A program made the translations under genes and the position numbers. A stretch of DNA of 14,222 bases from CAINDR01 sp964495615 (GTDB taxonomy: Bacteria > Patescibacteriota > Patescibacteriia > Patescibacteriales > UBA12465): NCBI GenBank assembly GCA_964495615.1, contig CAZBVX010000018.1, forward strand, positions 1-14,222. Direction: 5' to 3'. Shown here in pieces: positions 5,470 to 12,764 of this stretch (the stretch's first letter is position 1; every line of letters starts with the position of its first letter). The notes under the pieces are model-generated. The model saw only the letters and a list, made by a program, of their open reading frames with translations. It was not told the origin of the DNA and made no database searches.

Positions 5470-7434
5470 ATGAATATTACCGAATTGGCCAGAACCCTGA
5501 GAATCAGCCCGCAAGAGTTAAAAGACCTTTTACCTCAAATGGGTTTTAATATTGGTCAGCGGGCAATTAAGGTTGACAATAACACCGCCAAGAAAATTAT
5601 TAAAAATTGGTCAATTTTAAAACATCAATTAGACCTCAAAAAAGCCGCTTTGACTCAGAAAATGAAAGAGGAGGACGCAAAACGGGAAAAGAAGGTTGTT
5701 TATATTCCTCATGCTCTTTCAGTTCGTGATTTTGCCGAAATCTCCGAAGTGCCAGTCAACAAAATTTTGGCCGAACTGATGAAAAATGGGGTTTTTGCTT
5801 CCATTAATGAAAAAATTGATTTTGACACTGCGATGATTATTGGCGGTGATTTGTTTTTGGATGTTCAACCAAAAGTTGGCGATGACGAGACGGAGGACGA
5901 AAAAAATAAATTAGTCGATATTTTAGAAAAAGAAGACACCGAAAATTTAATGGATCGGCCACCAGTTATTGTGGTGATGGGGCACGTTGATCATGGAAAA
6001 ACAAAATTATTAGATTCGATTCGTCAATCAAATGTTGTTGCTGGTGAAGCAGGTGGAATTACTCAGCACATTGGTGCTTATCAAGTCGTTAGAAAAGAAA
6101 AAGTTTTAACTTTTATCGATACTCCAGGGCACGAAGCTTTCACAGCGATGAGAAGCCGGGGTGCCAAGGTTGCCGATGTTGCAATTTTGGTGGTGGCAGC
6201 TGATGATGGCGTAAAACTACAAACTATCGAGGCTTTTCGCATTATTGAGGCGGCCAAAATTCCTTATATTGTCGCAATCAACAAAATTGACAAACCAGAA
6301 GCTGATTTGGATCGCACCAAACAAGAATTAGCGACTCAACTAAACATCACTCCTGAAGATTGGGGTGGAAAAACAATCTGTGTTCCAGTTTCCGCCAAAG
6401 AAGGAACTGGTATTGAAAATCTTTTGGATATGCTAGTTTTGGTTTCAGAAGCTGAACTGGGAGATTCCCTGAAAGCTAATCCAAAATCTAGTGCTGCCGG
6501 CACAGTCGTTGAATCAAATGTCGACAAAGCAGCTGGTCCAGTTGCCACAATCTTAATCCAAAATGGCACTTTATCTATCGGCGACCAACTTTGTTTTAAT
6601 GGAATTATCTACGGCAAAGTAAAAGCCCTAAAAAATTATCGAGGTGAAAGTATTATTTCTGCTGGTCCAAGTACTCCAGTAAAAATTTTGGGACTAAAAC
6701 TTTCTCCGGCAGTTGGTGATATTTTGGAGGCAGGCGAAGGTGTTAAAGTAAAGATGAGAAATATGCGCCCAAGCACCGAGCATCAGGTGATAAATGAAAA
6801 TTCAAATGATGAAAATATTCCAAAAGTTAATTTGCTCATTAAGGCTGATTTTTTGGGATCCGCTGAAGCAATTGAAGAATCATTATTAAAAATAAACACT
6901 GAAAAAGTAAAAGCAAAAATTATCTCCAAAGGTCTGGGTAATATTACCGAAGGTGATGTAAAACGCGCCGAAGATTCCGATGCTATTTTGATTGGTTTTA
7001 ATATTCGTCTCACACCAGCAATTGAAAATTTGATTCGCGAACAAAACGTGAGAGTAAAAACTTTTACCGTAATTTATGATTTGATCAAATTTGTGACCGG
7101 CGAAATGCAATCGTTAGTGAAGCCAGAAATTAATCGTATTGATGAAGGAAGAATCAAGATTTTAGCAATTTTCCGCACTGAACCACGGGCCCAAATTGTC
7201 GGCGGAAAAGTTTTGGATGGCCGCGCCTTGGTTGATACTCTCGTCGAAGTGATGCGTGGTGACGAAATGGTTGCTCTCGGAAAATTAACTCAACTGCAGT
7301 CTGGAAAGCAGAATGTCAAAGAAGTAGAAAAAGATTTGGAATGCGGTTTGCGTTTTGAAGGAAATCCAATTATCGAAGAAGGCGATATTATCAAAATGTA
7401 TCGTGAAGAAAAAGTTATTGATAAATTGCTCTAA
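5470..7434 (+). CDS. infB: Translation initiation factor IF-2
   Basis: IF-2 is the GTPase that brings initiator fMet-tRNA to the 30S subunit and promotes 50S joining. At 654 residues it has a short N-terminal region, like compact forms, with an IF2_N-like helical segment at about 1-55 and a second one at about 79-130. The G domain has G1 GHVDHGKT at 171-178, GGITQHIGAY (switch I) at about 195-204, DTPGH (G3) at 217-221, NKID (G4) at 271-274 and SAK (G5) at 308-310. Domains II-IV follow, ending in the EEGDIIKMYREE segment of domain IV. After switch II the usual MPQT-type run reads KLQT. It leads an operon with rbfA (6 bp downstream) and nrnA; nusA is not adjacent. Confidence 0.98.
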   Translation: MNITELARTLRISPQELKDLLPQMGFNIGQRAIKVDNNTAKKIIKNWSILKHQLDLKKAALTQKMKEEDAKREKKVVYIPHALSVRDFAEISEVPVNKILAELMKNGVFASINEKIDFDTAMIIGGDLFLDVQPKVGDDETEDEKNKLVDILEKEDTENLMDRPPVIVVMGHVDHGKTKLLDSIRQSNVVAGEAGGITQHIGAYQVVRKEKVLTFIDTPGHEAFTAMRSRGAKVADVAILVVAADDGVKLQTIEAFRIIEAAKIPYIVAINKIDKPEADLDRTKQELATQLNITPEDWGGKTICVPVSAKEGTGIENLLDMLVLVSEAELGDSLKANPKSSAAGTVVESNVDKAAGPVATILIQNGTLSIGDQLCFNGIIYGKVKALKNYRGESIISAGPSTPVKILGLKLSPAVGDILEAGEGVKVKMRNMRPSTEHQVINENSNDENIPKVNLLIKADFLGSAEAIEESLLKINTEKVKAKIISKGLGNITEGDVKRAEDSDAILIGFNIRLTPAIENLIREQNVRVKTFTVIYDLIKFVTGEMQSLVKPEINRIDEGRIKILAIFRTEPRAQIVGGKVLDGRALVDTLVEVMRGDEMVALGKLTQLQSGKQNVKEVEKDLECGLRFEGNPIIEEGDIIKMYREEKVIDKLL

Positions 7435-7440
7435 TTATTT

Positions 7441-7806
7441 ATGTCCAAATTACGTTTTGATGAACTATTATCAAAAGAATTGGCCGCGATTATTTCGCGT
7501 GATTTGGAATTTCCAGAAGCTTTGGTAACGGTTTTATCTGTTAATTGTTCTTCTGATCAACGCTACGCTTCAGTAAAAATCTCTATCTTGCCAGAAAATT
7601 TTGCCGGTAGTGCCTTGGCAGCTTTACGAAAAAATTCTGGCAATTTCGCCAAGAAATTACAAGCCAGAACCAAGATGCGCGAAGTGCCAAAACTAACCTG
7701 GGTTTTTGATCCGACCGAAAAGGAAGCTTCAAAAATCGAGGATCTACTTCAAAAAATTAGCGAAGGAAGAGAGGATGAAATTGTTGTTGATGATTATGAA
7801 TTTTGA
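7441..7806 (+). CDS. rbfA: Ribosome-binding factor A
   Basis: RbfA is a single KH-like domain protein that helps mature the 16S 5' end and 30S subunit. The 121 residues match the family. Characteristic parts are the N-terminal helix (RFDELLSKELAAIISRDL), the strand pair VTVLSVNCSSDQRYASVKISIL, and the C-terminal MREVPKLTWVFDPTEKEASKIEDLL. The start is 6 bp after the infB stop, and the end overlaps nrnA by 11 bp, so translation is probably coupled. The stop is TGA, which shows that TGA is not reassigned in this organism. Confidence 0.95.
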   Translation: MSKLRFDELLSKELAAIISRDLEFPEALVTVLSVNCSSDQRYASVKISILPENFAGSALAALRKNSGNFAKKLQARTKMREVPKLTWVFDPTEKEASKIEDLLQKISEGREDEIVVDDYEF

Positions 7807-8827
7807 AGAAAAATACAAAATTGCCTTTAATAAAATTAAAACTGCCAAGCACATTTTGGTGATTGGTCATATTAACCCCGATGGCGACGCTATTTCCTCA
7901 GTTAATATCATGGTTTTAATTGCTCAAAGCCTCAACATTGCTGTTGATGCTTTTTGTATTGATAAAAAAGAAGGGCCTTTTAATTTTCTCGCTTCTACTA
8001 ATAAAATTTCTTCATCCTTTTCTGGACAGTTGTCAAATTATGATGTGGTAGTCGTTGTTGATTGCGGTGCTTTGGGGAGAACTGGGATTAAAGAACAAAT
8101 TGAAGAAGAATTAAAAAAATCATCAGAGGCTCGTCCGTTTTTTATTGAGTTTGATCACCATCCGCAAGTTTATGCTTGGGCGGATTTGGAAATCAGACAG
8201 CCGGAAGCCTCGGCGGCTTGCGAAGTGCTTTATCATTTTTGCCAAAATCAAAAAATAGAATTTACTCGCGACTTGGCTGATAATATTTTAACCGGCATTT
8301 TAACCGACACCGGTAATTTTCTTTATCCCAGCACCAGTTCGGAAACGATTAATATTGCTTCCAAAATGTTAACCTATGGCGCGCGCTTTACCAAAATTTC
8401 CGCGGTCTTAAAAAATAATCAAGATTTGTTGACCATCAAACTTTGGGGTTTGGCCTTGGAAAATTTGCGCTTCAATCCCAAATATAGTTTTGCTTTTTCA
8501 GTTTTGAGCCAAGACGATTTGAAATCGGCAATGTTGGCGGCCGGCTATCAAGATTTTTTGTCAGGTGATGATTTATCGCATACTTTACACAGTGATTTAT
8601 TCGGTGAGATTGCCGGATTTATTAGTAATATTTCGGGTGCTAAAGCGATTATGCTCTTGCGTCAAGATGCGCCAGGAAAGTTAAAAGGCAGTTTACGCAC
8701 TGCTAATTCTGAAGTAAATGTTTCTGTTTTAGCTCAAAAATTGGGAGGTGGTGGACACGCCAAAGCTTCCGGTTTTGAATTGAATGGTGATTTGGAAAAA
8801 ACCGAAGATGGGTGGAGAGTTGTTTAA
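7796..8827 (+). CDS. nrnA: DHH/DHHA1 family phosphoesterase, NrnA-like (oligoribonuclease/pAp phosphatase)
   Basis: NrnA-type enzymes degrade nano-RNAs of a few nucleotides and can hydrolyse pAp. The protein is 343 residues from the ATG at 7796. In-frame starts at 7706 and 7775 exist, but MNFEEKYKIAFNKI fits the family N-terminus. The 7775 ATG has AAGGAAGAGAGG before it, the only Shine-Dalgarno-like stretch in the window, so it stays an alternative. Metal-binding motifs are all present: GHINPDGDAIS at 24-34, VVDCG at 87-91, FDHHPQ at 119-124, TGILTDTGNF at 166-175; DHHA1 has GGGGHAKASGFE at 317-328. It closes the infB-rbfA operon, a common position. Confidence 0.9.
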   Translation: MNFEEKYKIAFNKIKTAKHILVIGHINPDGDAISSVNIMVLIAQSLNIAVDAFCIDKKEGPFNFLASTNKISSSFSGQLSNYDVVVVVDCGALGRTGIKEQIEEELKKSSEARPFFIEFDHHPQVYAWADLEIRQPEASAACEVLYHFCQNQKIEFTRDLADNILTGILTDTGNFLYPSTSSETINIASKMLTYGARFTKISAVLKNNQDLLTIKLWGLALENLRFNPKYSFAFSVLSQDDLKSAMLAAGYQDFLSGDDLSHTLHSDLFGEIAGFISNISGAKAIMLLRQDAPGKLKGSLRTANSEVNVSVLAQKLGGGGHAKASGFELNGDLEKTEDGWRVV

Positions 8828-8858
8828 AAAAAGCGGTCTCATCGACCGTCTTTTTTTA
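8825..8858. terminator. Bidirectional terminator between nrnA and trmD
   Basis: A run of A, then GCGGTC, the loop TCATC, GACCGTC and a run of T form a stem that works on either strand. It overlaps the stop codons of both convergent genes (8825-8827 and 8856-8858), which is economical packing. Confidence 0.8.
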
Positions 8859-9368
8859 TTTTTTCTTTTGTTCCTTTTTTCGCCATTCATTAATCAGTTT
8901 GTGATTGCCTTCAACAAGAACTTTTGGTACCGAATAGCTTTTTTTGCCGACCTGAAAAACTTCTGGGCGGGTGTATTGCGGATATTCCAAAATTCCTTCT
9001 TCGCTGTGGGATTCTTCTACGGCGCTATATTCGTTTCCGAGAACTCCCGGTAATAATCTAGTGACTGAATCAATCATCACAGCCGCCCCTAATTCGCCGC
9101 CAGTGAGAACATAGTCGCCAATCGAAATCTCTTCGTCAATAAATTCTTTTATTCTCGCGTCCACGCCTTCGTAGCGTCCGCAAATAATAATAACTTCATC
9201 CAGTTTGGCGTATTCTTTGGCTTTTTTCTGAGTCCAGGTATTTCCNNNNNNNNNNNNNNNNNNNNNNNNNNNNNNNNNNNNNNNNNNNNNNNNNNNNNNN
9301 NNNNNNNNNNNNNNNNNNNNNNNNNNNNNNNNNNNNNNNNNNNNNGTAATAATTTTGAATTTTTTCAT
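8856..9368 (-). CDS. trmD: tRNA (guanine-N1)-methyltransferase TrmD, interrupted by an assembly gap
   Basis: TrmD methylates G37 of tRNAs using SAM and acts as a dimer with a trefoil-knot fold. Seen are the N-terminus MKKFKIIT before the N run and, after it, QKKAKEYAKLDEVIIICG, RYEGVDARI, DEEISIGDYVLTGGEL, IDSVTRLLPGVLG and YPQYTRPEVF, all knot and active-site motifs. The middle, about 90 residues with the YGGGxGM region, is missing and replaced by exactly 100 N, too few for the expected sequence. The gene is therefore probably intact in the organism. The C-terminus stops soon after NEWRKKEQKKK and lacks the usual final helices. It is downstream of khpA, beyond a hairpin. Confidence 0.93.
   Translation of the reverse strand: MKKFKIIXXXXXXXXXXXXXXXXXXXXXXXXXXXXXXXXXXGNTWTQKKAKEYAKLDEVIIICGRYEGVDARIKEFIDEEISIGDYVLTGGELGAAVMIDSVTRLLPGVLGNEYSAVEESHSEEGILEYPQYTRPEVFQVGKKSYSVPKVLVEGNHKLINEWRKKEQKKK
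9246..9345. other. Assembly gap (100 N)
   Basis: Exactly 100 N, the common placeholder for a scaffold gap. Comparison with TrmD suggests about 270 bp belong here. The reading frame across the gap carries no information. Confidence 0.97.
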
Positions 9369-9381
9369 ATATCTCTATCAT

Positions 9382-9417
9382 AACAAAAAACCCGGCTTTT
9401 GGCTCGGGTCTTTTGTT
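9382..9417. terminator. Hairpin terminator between khpA and trmD
   Basis: AACAAAA-A-ACCCGGC pairs with GGC-T-CGGGT-C-TTTTGTT around a short loop, with one mismatch and one bulge. A/T runs on both sides make it usable on either strand. It sits in the 63-bp gap between khpA and trmD, so trmD may be partly insulated. A TATGAT (minus strand, 9382-9377) would allow a near-leaderless trmD transcript, but it has no clear -35. Confidence 0.7.
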
Positions 9418-9431
9418 CTTGAGATTTTGGG

Positions 9432-9785
9432 TTAGATGTTTAAGTCATCAATCGCAGAGGTATCAATGTCTGGGATTTGATTTGCTGAAGCATCATTGTT
9501 TGAAGCATTGTATTCACGTTCTACTTTTACATGCTTTCCGCCTTCTGGATCATAGATCTTCAAGTTAACGCGGGAATTGTTTTTTGCACCAACAATTTTC
9601 AAAAGGGTGCGAATGGCTTGAGCAGTTTGACCGCGGCGGCCGATGACATAGCCCATATCGGCTGGATCGATTTTTAAGGTCAAGAGTACGCCCATTTCAT
9701 CAACGGTGCGATCGACGACGACTGCATCAGGAACACTGACGATGGACTTTACGATCATTTCCAAAAACTGTTTGTCTTTTTCCAT
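9432..9785 (-). CDS. khpA: KH-domain RNA-binding protein KhpA (YlqC family)
   Basis: KhpA proteins bind RNA, usually with KhpB/Jag, and are linked to ribosome function and cell envelope control in Gram-positives. Residues 1-80 form one KH domain with the signature GYVIGRRGQTAQAIRTLL at 45-62, GRRG being the RNA-contacting loop. KhpA is usually about 75-90 residues; this one has 117, the extra being a C-terminal Asn/Asp/Ser-rich acidic tail (about 92-117). It lies between rpsP and trmD, as in Firmicutes, where rimM is often also present; rimM is absent here. It has its own near-consensus promoter and a leader of about 80 nt with a hairpin. No Shine-Dalgarno is visible. Confidence 0.9.
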   Translation of the reverse strand: MEKDKQFLEMIVKSIVSVPDAVVVDRTVDEMGVLLTLKIDPADMGYVIGRRGQTAQAIRTLLKIVGAKNNSRVNLKIYDPEGGKHVKVEREYNASNNDASANQIPDIDTSAIDDLNI

Positions 9786-9799
9786 AGTGGTTTTTGTCG

Positions 9800-9836
9800 G
9801 TTCTGTGAATTGGAATTTCTGCCAATTTTTTAGAAC
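9800..9836 (-). promoter_or_regulatory. Two-tier hairpin in the khpA leader
   Basis: An inner stem AATTGG (9808-9813) with CCAATT (9822-9827) and an outer stem GTTCT (9800-9804) with AGAAC (9832-9836) enclose internal loops of 3 and 4 nt. It lies 15 nt before the khpA ATG, in the predicted mRNA leader, so it could influence translation start. A smaller AGCC-ATTT-GGCT hairpin lies near the transcript start. Confidence 0.45.
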
Positions 9837-9874
9837 TTATATTTTTAATAAATACAGCCAAATGGCTTATTTTT

Positions 9875-9902
9875 ATTATAGCAGAAAAACTATTTTTGTC
9901 AA
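9875..9902 (-). promoter_or_regulatory. Near-consensus promoter of khpA
   Basis: On the minus strand a perfect TTGACA (9902-9897), a 16-bp spacer and a perfect TATAAT (9880-9875), with an extended TGC just before the -10. It lies in the 139-bp gap between rpsP and khpA, with a predicted start near 9868. It is the strongest-looking protein-gene promoter in the window. Confidence 0.85.
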
Positions 9903-9924
9903 TTATTGCCTAATAATAGTAAAA

Positions 9925-10341
9925 TTATTCTTTTACTTCTTCAGCTTCTGGGGTAACTTCTGCCGGAGCTTCTGCTGGAGTTTCAACAACAACTTCTTCT
10001 TCAACTGGTTTGGCTTCAGCAGCTTTCTTTTTGTCAGCCTTGGCAGCCACTTGAGACTTTCTTTTTTCACTAGTTTCACCTTTTTTTGAAGCACTAACCT
10101 TGGAACCTTCAATAATTTCTTTGGAGATTAATAGGTTGTTAACAGAAGGAGTCATTTGAGCCCCGCGATCTAGCCAATATTGGATACGATCTTTTTTTGC
10201 CTGCAATTGCTTGGCATATTGGTTGTAAGAACCCAAGATTTCCAAAACATCACCATATGGATCACGTCCCTTTTCGGCGATAATTAAACGAAATACTTTT
10301 TTGTTGGTTTTTCCTACTTTTGCAAGTTTGATGGTTAACAT
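9925..10341 (-). CDS. rpsP: 30S ribosomal protein bS16 with C-terminal extension
   Basis: bS16 is an early-binding 30S protein needed for assembly. Residues 1-80 are the classic domain: MLTIKLAKVGKTNKKVFRL, the DPYGDVLEILGSYN strand at about 27-40, and RIQYWLDRGAQMTPSVNNLL at about 52-71. Residues 81-138 are an added tail, first Lys/Ser/Ala-rich, then Ala/Glu/Pro-rich (TPAEAPAEVTPEAEE), probably disordered. The family is often 80-90 residues long. It has its own promoter immediately after the pnp stop, and khpA follows after 139 bp with another promoter. No Shine-Dalgarno precedes the ATG. Confidence 0.96.
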   Translation of the reverse strand: MLTIKLAKVGKTNKKVFRLIIAEKGRDPYGDVLEILGSYNQYAKQLQAKKDRIQYWLDRGAQMTPSVNNLLISKEIIEGSKVSASKKGETSEKRKSQVAAKADKKKAAEAKPVEEEVVVETPAEAPAEVTPEAEEVKE

Positions 10342-10375
10342 AATTTTCTGATAATTTTAGTGAATTTACTAAAAA

Positions 10376-10404
10376 ATATTAGCTTATTCGTAAGTAAAAG
10401 TCAA
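10376..10404 (-). promoter_or_regulatory. Promoter of rpsP
   Basis: On the minus strand TTGACT (10404-10399) and TAATAT (10381-10376) with a 17-bp spacer. The -35 begins four bases after the pnp stop codon. Predicted start near 10369, giving a leader of about 28 nt. No terminator follows pnp, so read-through from pnp is also likely. Confidence 0.75.
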
Positions 10405-10407
10405 GAA

Positions 10408-12681
10408 TTAGACGCGAGGTCTAAAAGGTGGGCGAGGAGCACCTGCTCCACCGTCTCTTCGTGGTCCACGGTCACGTGGGGCGAATCCGCCGCCACCCAT
10501 GCCAGTTGATTTGCCTTTCTCATCTTTCCATAAAGGCAAATTATCATCCAAATTTTTCATGGTCAAATTAATTCTTCCCTGGTCGTCAACTTCTTTAATT
10601 TTTACGGTAACGATATCGCCAATATTAAGAAGGTTTTCTGGTTTGTCAACGCGATAAGGAGCAAGTTCACTGACATGAGCCATACCGTCTTGATTGGCGT
10701 TCAATTGAATAAAAGCACCGAAATCTAACATGCGTACCACTTTTCCTTTGATGATTTCTCCGGCAGTAAATTCGTGAACAATTTCTTTGACTTGGCGAAC
10801 AGCCTCTTCAACCATCGCAGAGTCAGTACCACAAATCATTACCAAACCATCGTCATCAATATCAATACTAACATTGCCGTCAGTTTCATCAATAATTTTG
10901 TTAATTGTTTTTCCTCCAGGACCAATAATCATGCCGATTTTTGCTGGATCAACATTAAAGCTGATAATACGAGGGGCATATTTTGATAATTCAGCGCGAG
11001 GAGTAGCAATTGCCGCCTTGGAAACTTCTAAAATTTGATTCAAAGCTTCGCGGCCTTGAGTTAAAGTTTTTCTAATAATTTCAGAAGTTAAACCGTCGGT
11101 CTTGGTATCTAATTGAATTGCAGTTAAGCCAGTATCAGTTCCTGTGATTTTGAAATCCATACCACCATCACCATCTTCCAAATCTTGAATGTCAGTAAGA
11201 ACTTCCCATCTGCTCATGTCTTTGTTGGAGGCAAGTCCCATCGCAATACCAACAACCGGTTTTTTGATTGGGACACCAGCATCCATTAAAGCGAGAGATG
11301 AAGCACAAGTGGAAGCCATTGAAGATGAACCATTAGAACCGAGAGTTTCACTAACAACGCGGATAGTGTAAGGGAAATCTACTTTTTCTGGCAGAACTGG
11401 AATAATAGCTTTTTCTGCCAAAGCGCCATGTCCAACTTCTCGGCGACCAGTGCCACGAAGAGGGGAAACTTCACCAACGGAATATGGCGGGAAGTTGTAG
11501 TGATGCATATAGCGTTTTTTGCTTTGGCCATCCAAACCTTCCAAAGATTGTTCCAAACCAGGGGCGCCAAGAGTAACAATAGACATTACTTGAGTTTCGC
11601 CACGAGAGAATAAACCTGTACCGTGATCGCGTGGCAAAAGTTGAACTTCAGCGGATAGTCTGCGGATTTCATTCAAGGCGCGGCCATCAACACGACGTTT
11701 TTCGTTCAAAATAGAATTAGTAACTTCTTCATCAACCATTGTTTCTACTAATTTTTTAATAACAAAAGCTCGTTGGTCTTTTTCGTAACCTTTTTCAAAA
11801 AGATATTCATCCAATTGATTTTTGATTGCGACCATTGCCCCTTTTCTTTCGGCCTTAGTGTAATATTCTTTATTAAATAAAATTTTATTAATGTTTTCTT
11901 TTAACCAAGCTGCACCAACTTCTAGTAATTCTTTTTTGGCATTTTCTTTGTCCAAGTCAGATTCGCTTTTAAAAACTTTCTTTTCTGCTTTTATTTTTGC
12001 AGGTAAAGCAGCTTTCATTTTTTTGATTAATTCAATTGCTGGTTGCATTGCTTTTTGTCCGCCAGTGATTGCTTCGTAAATCAAGTCTTCTTGAATTTCT
12101 TTGCAGCCGGCTTCAATCATAATTGACTTGAATTCTGTACCAGCAACGATTAAATCTAAAGTGCTTTTTTCTTGTTGTTCAACGGTTGGGTTATAAATCA
12201 ATTTTCCATCAACCAAACCAACGCGCACACCGCCAAGAGGGCCTTTCCAGTCAACGCCGGAAATAGACAAAGCAGCTGAAGCAGCAACGAGAGCAGTGAT
12301 GTCATAGTCATTTTCTTGGTCATAAGACATGACAGAGGTGATTACTTGAATATCGCGGCGATCTTCTTGATTGAAAAGTGGACGGATTGAACGATCAATC
12401 ATCCTACCAGTAAGAATGGCATCATCAGTTGGTCGCCCTTCGCGTTTTAACCAGCGAGAACCTTTGATAATTCCAGCAGCATAAAGCTTTTCTTCAAATT
12501 CAACCATTAATGGAAAGAATTCAACACCATCTCTTTCGGTTTTTGATTGAACAACGTTGGCCATTACGACGGTTTCGCCATATTGCACCAAAACAGAAGC
12601 ATCGGCCTGCAAGGCGAGCTTGCCTGTTTTGATCGTGAGAGTACGGCCAAGCCACTCTCCGGAGAAAATTTTTTCTTCCAT
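10408..12681 (-). CDS. pnp: Polyribonucleotide nucleotidyltransferase (PNPase)
   Basis: PNPase is the 3'-to-5' phosphorolytic exonuclease of mRNA decay. The 757 residues show the full family layout: a first RNase PH domain (about 1-215), an alpha-helical linker (about 230-320), a second RNase PH domain (about 325-560), KH (FNVDPAKIGMIIGPGGKT, about 575-591) and S1 (GKVVRMLDFGAFIQL, about 646-660, to NLTMK near 709). The catalytic acid cluster reads LEDGDGGMDFK at 501-511, so D503, D509 and K511 (E. coli D486, D492, K494) are kept, while the usual GD pair reads GG. The tail is Gly/Arg/Pro-rich (about 727-757). It follows the NYN gene and has its own -10 and a structured leader. Confidence 0.98.
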   Translation of the reverse strand: MEEKIFSGEWLGRTLTIKTGKLALQADASVLVQYGETVVMANVVQSKTERDGVEFFPLMVEFEEKLYAAGIIKGSRWLKREGRPTDDAILTGRMIDRSIRPLFNQEDRRDIQVITSVMSYDQENDYDITALVAASAALSISGVDWKGPLGGVRVGLVDGKLIYNPTVEQQEKSTLDLIVAGTEFKSIMIEAGCKEIQEDLIYEAITGGQKAMQPAIELIKKMKAALPAKIKAEKKVFKSESDLDKENAKKELLEVGAAWLKENINKILFNKEYYTKAERKGAMVAIKNQLDEYLFEKGYEKDQRAFVIKKLVETMVDEEVTNSILNEKRRVDGRALNEIRRLSAEVQLLPRDHGTGLFSRGETQVMSIVTLGAPGLEQSLEGLDGQSKKRYMHHYNFPPYSVGEVSPLRGTGRREVGHGALAEKAIIPVLPEKVDFPYTIRVVSETLGSNGSSSMASTCASSLALMDAGVPIKKPVVGIAMGLASNKDMSRWEVLTDIQDLEDGDGGMDFKITGTDTGLTAIQLDTKTDGLTSEIIRKTLTQGREALNQILEVSKAAIATPRAELSKYAPRIISFNVDPAKIGMIIGPGGKTINKIIDETDGNVSIDIDDDGLVMICGTDSAMVEEAVRQVKEIVHEFTAGEIIKGKVVRMLDFGAFIQLNANQDGMAHVSELAPYRVDKPENLLNIGDIVTVKIKEVDDQGRINLTMKNLDDNLPLWKDEKGKSTGMGGGGFAPRDRGPRRDGGAGAPRPPFRPRV

Positions 12682-12691
12682 GTTTTTTCTA

Positions 12692-12752
12692 GCTTGGCCA
12701 TTAAATTAAAGAACTGTAATGATTTACAGTGCTAACTATCTAATGGTCAAGC
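12692..12752 (-). promoter_or_regulatory. Structured pnp leader (candidate autoregulatory element)
   Basis: Outer arms GCTTGGCCATTA (12692-12703) and TAATGGTCAAGC (12741-12752) pair at 11 of 12 positions. Inside is a perfect 7-bp hairpin ACTGTAA-TGAT-TTACAGT (12713-12730). The structure spans 61 nt, begins at the predicted transcript start and ends 11 nt before the pnp ATG. E. coli pnp is autoregulated through a leader duplex cut by RNase III and then degraded by PNPase; the same logic is inferred here, not shown. Confidence 0.6.
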
Positions 12753-12756
12753 GTTA

Positions 12757-12762
12757 ATTATA
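12757..12762 (-). promoter_or_regulatory. -10 element of a pnp promoter
   Basis: TATAAT on the minus strand lies just after the NYN stop codon. The expected start near 12750 coincides with the base of the leader stem. No recognisable -35 is seen at the right distance. The TTGACC inside the stem (12751-12746) is an alternative -35 but has only a poor -10 partner (TAAATC). Confidence 0.45.
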
Positions 12763-12764
12763 TT

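Noticed and set aside
7706..7795. Longer nrnA with a 30-residue N-terminal extension
   Set aside because: The added part overlaps rbfA by about 100 bp in another frame and has no family counterpart; the ATG at 7796 gives the normal N-terminus.
7804..7806. Recoded TGA as in some candidate-phylum lineages
   Set aside because: rbfA ends naturally at TGA at the expected family length, and no conserved gene needs TGA read through.
8856..9368. trmD as a truncated or degenerate gene
   Set aside because: The missing middle coincides with a 100-N gap and both flanks are well conserved, so assembly is the explanation.
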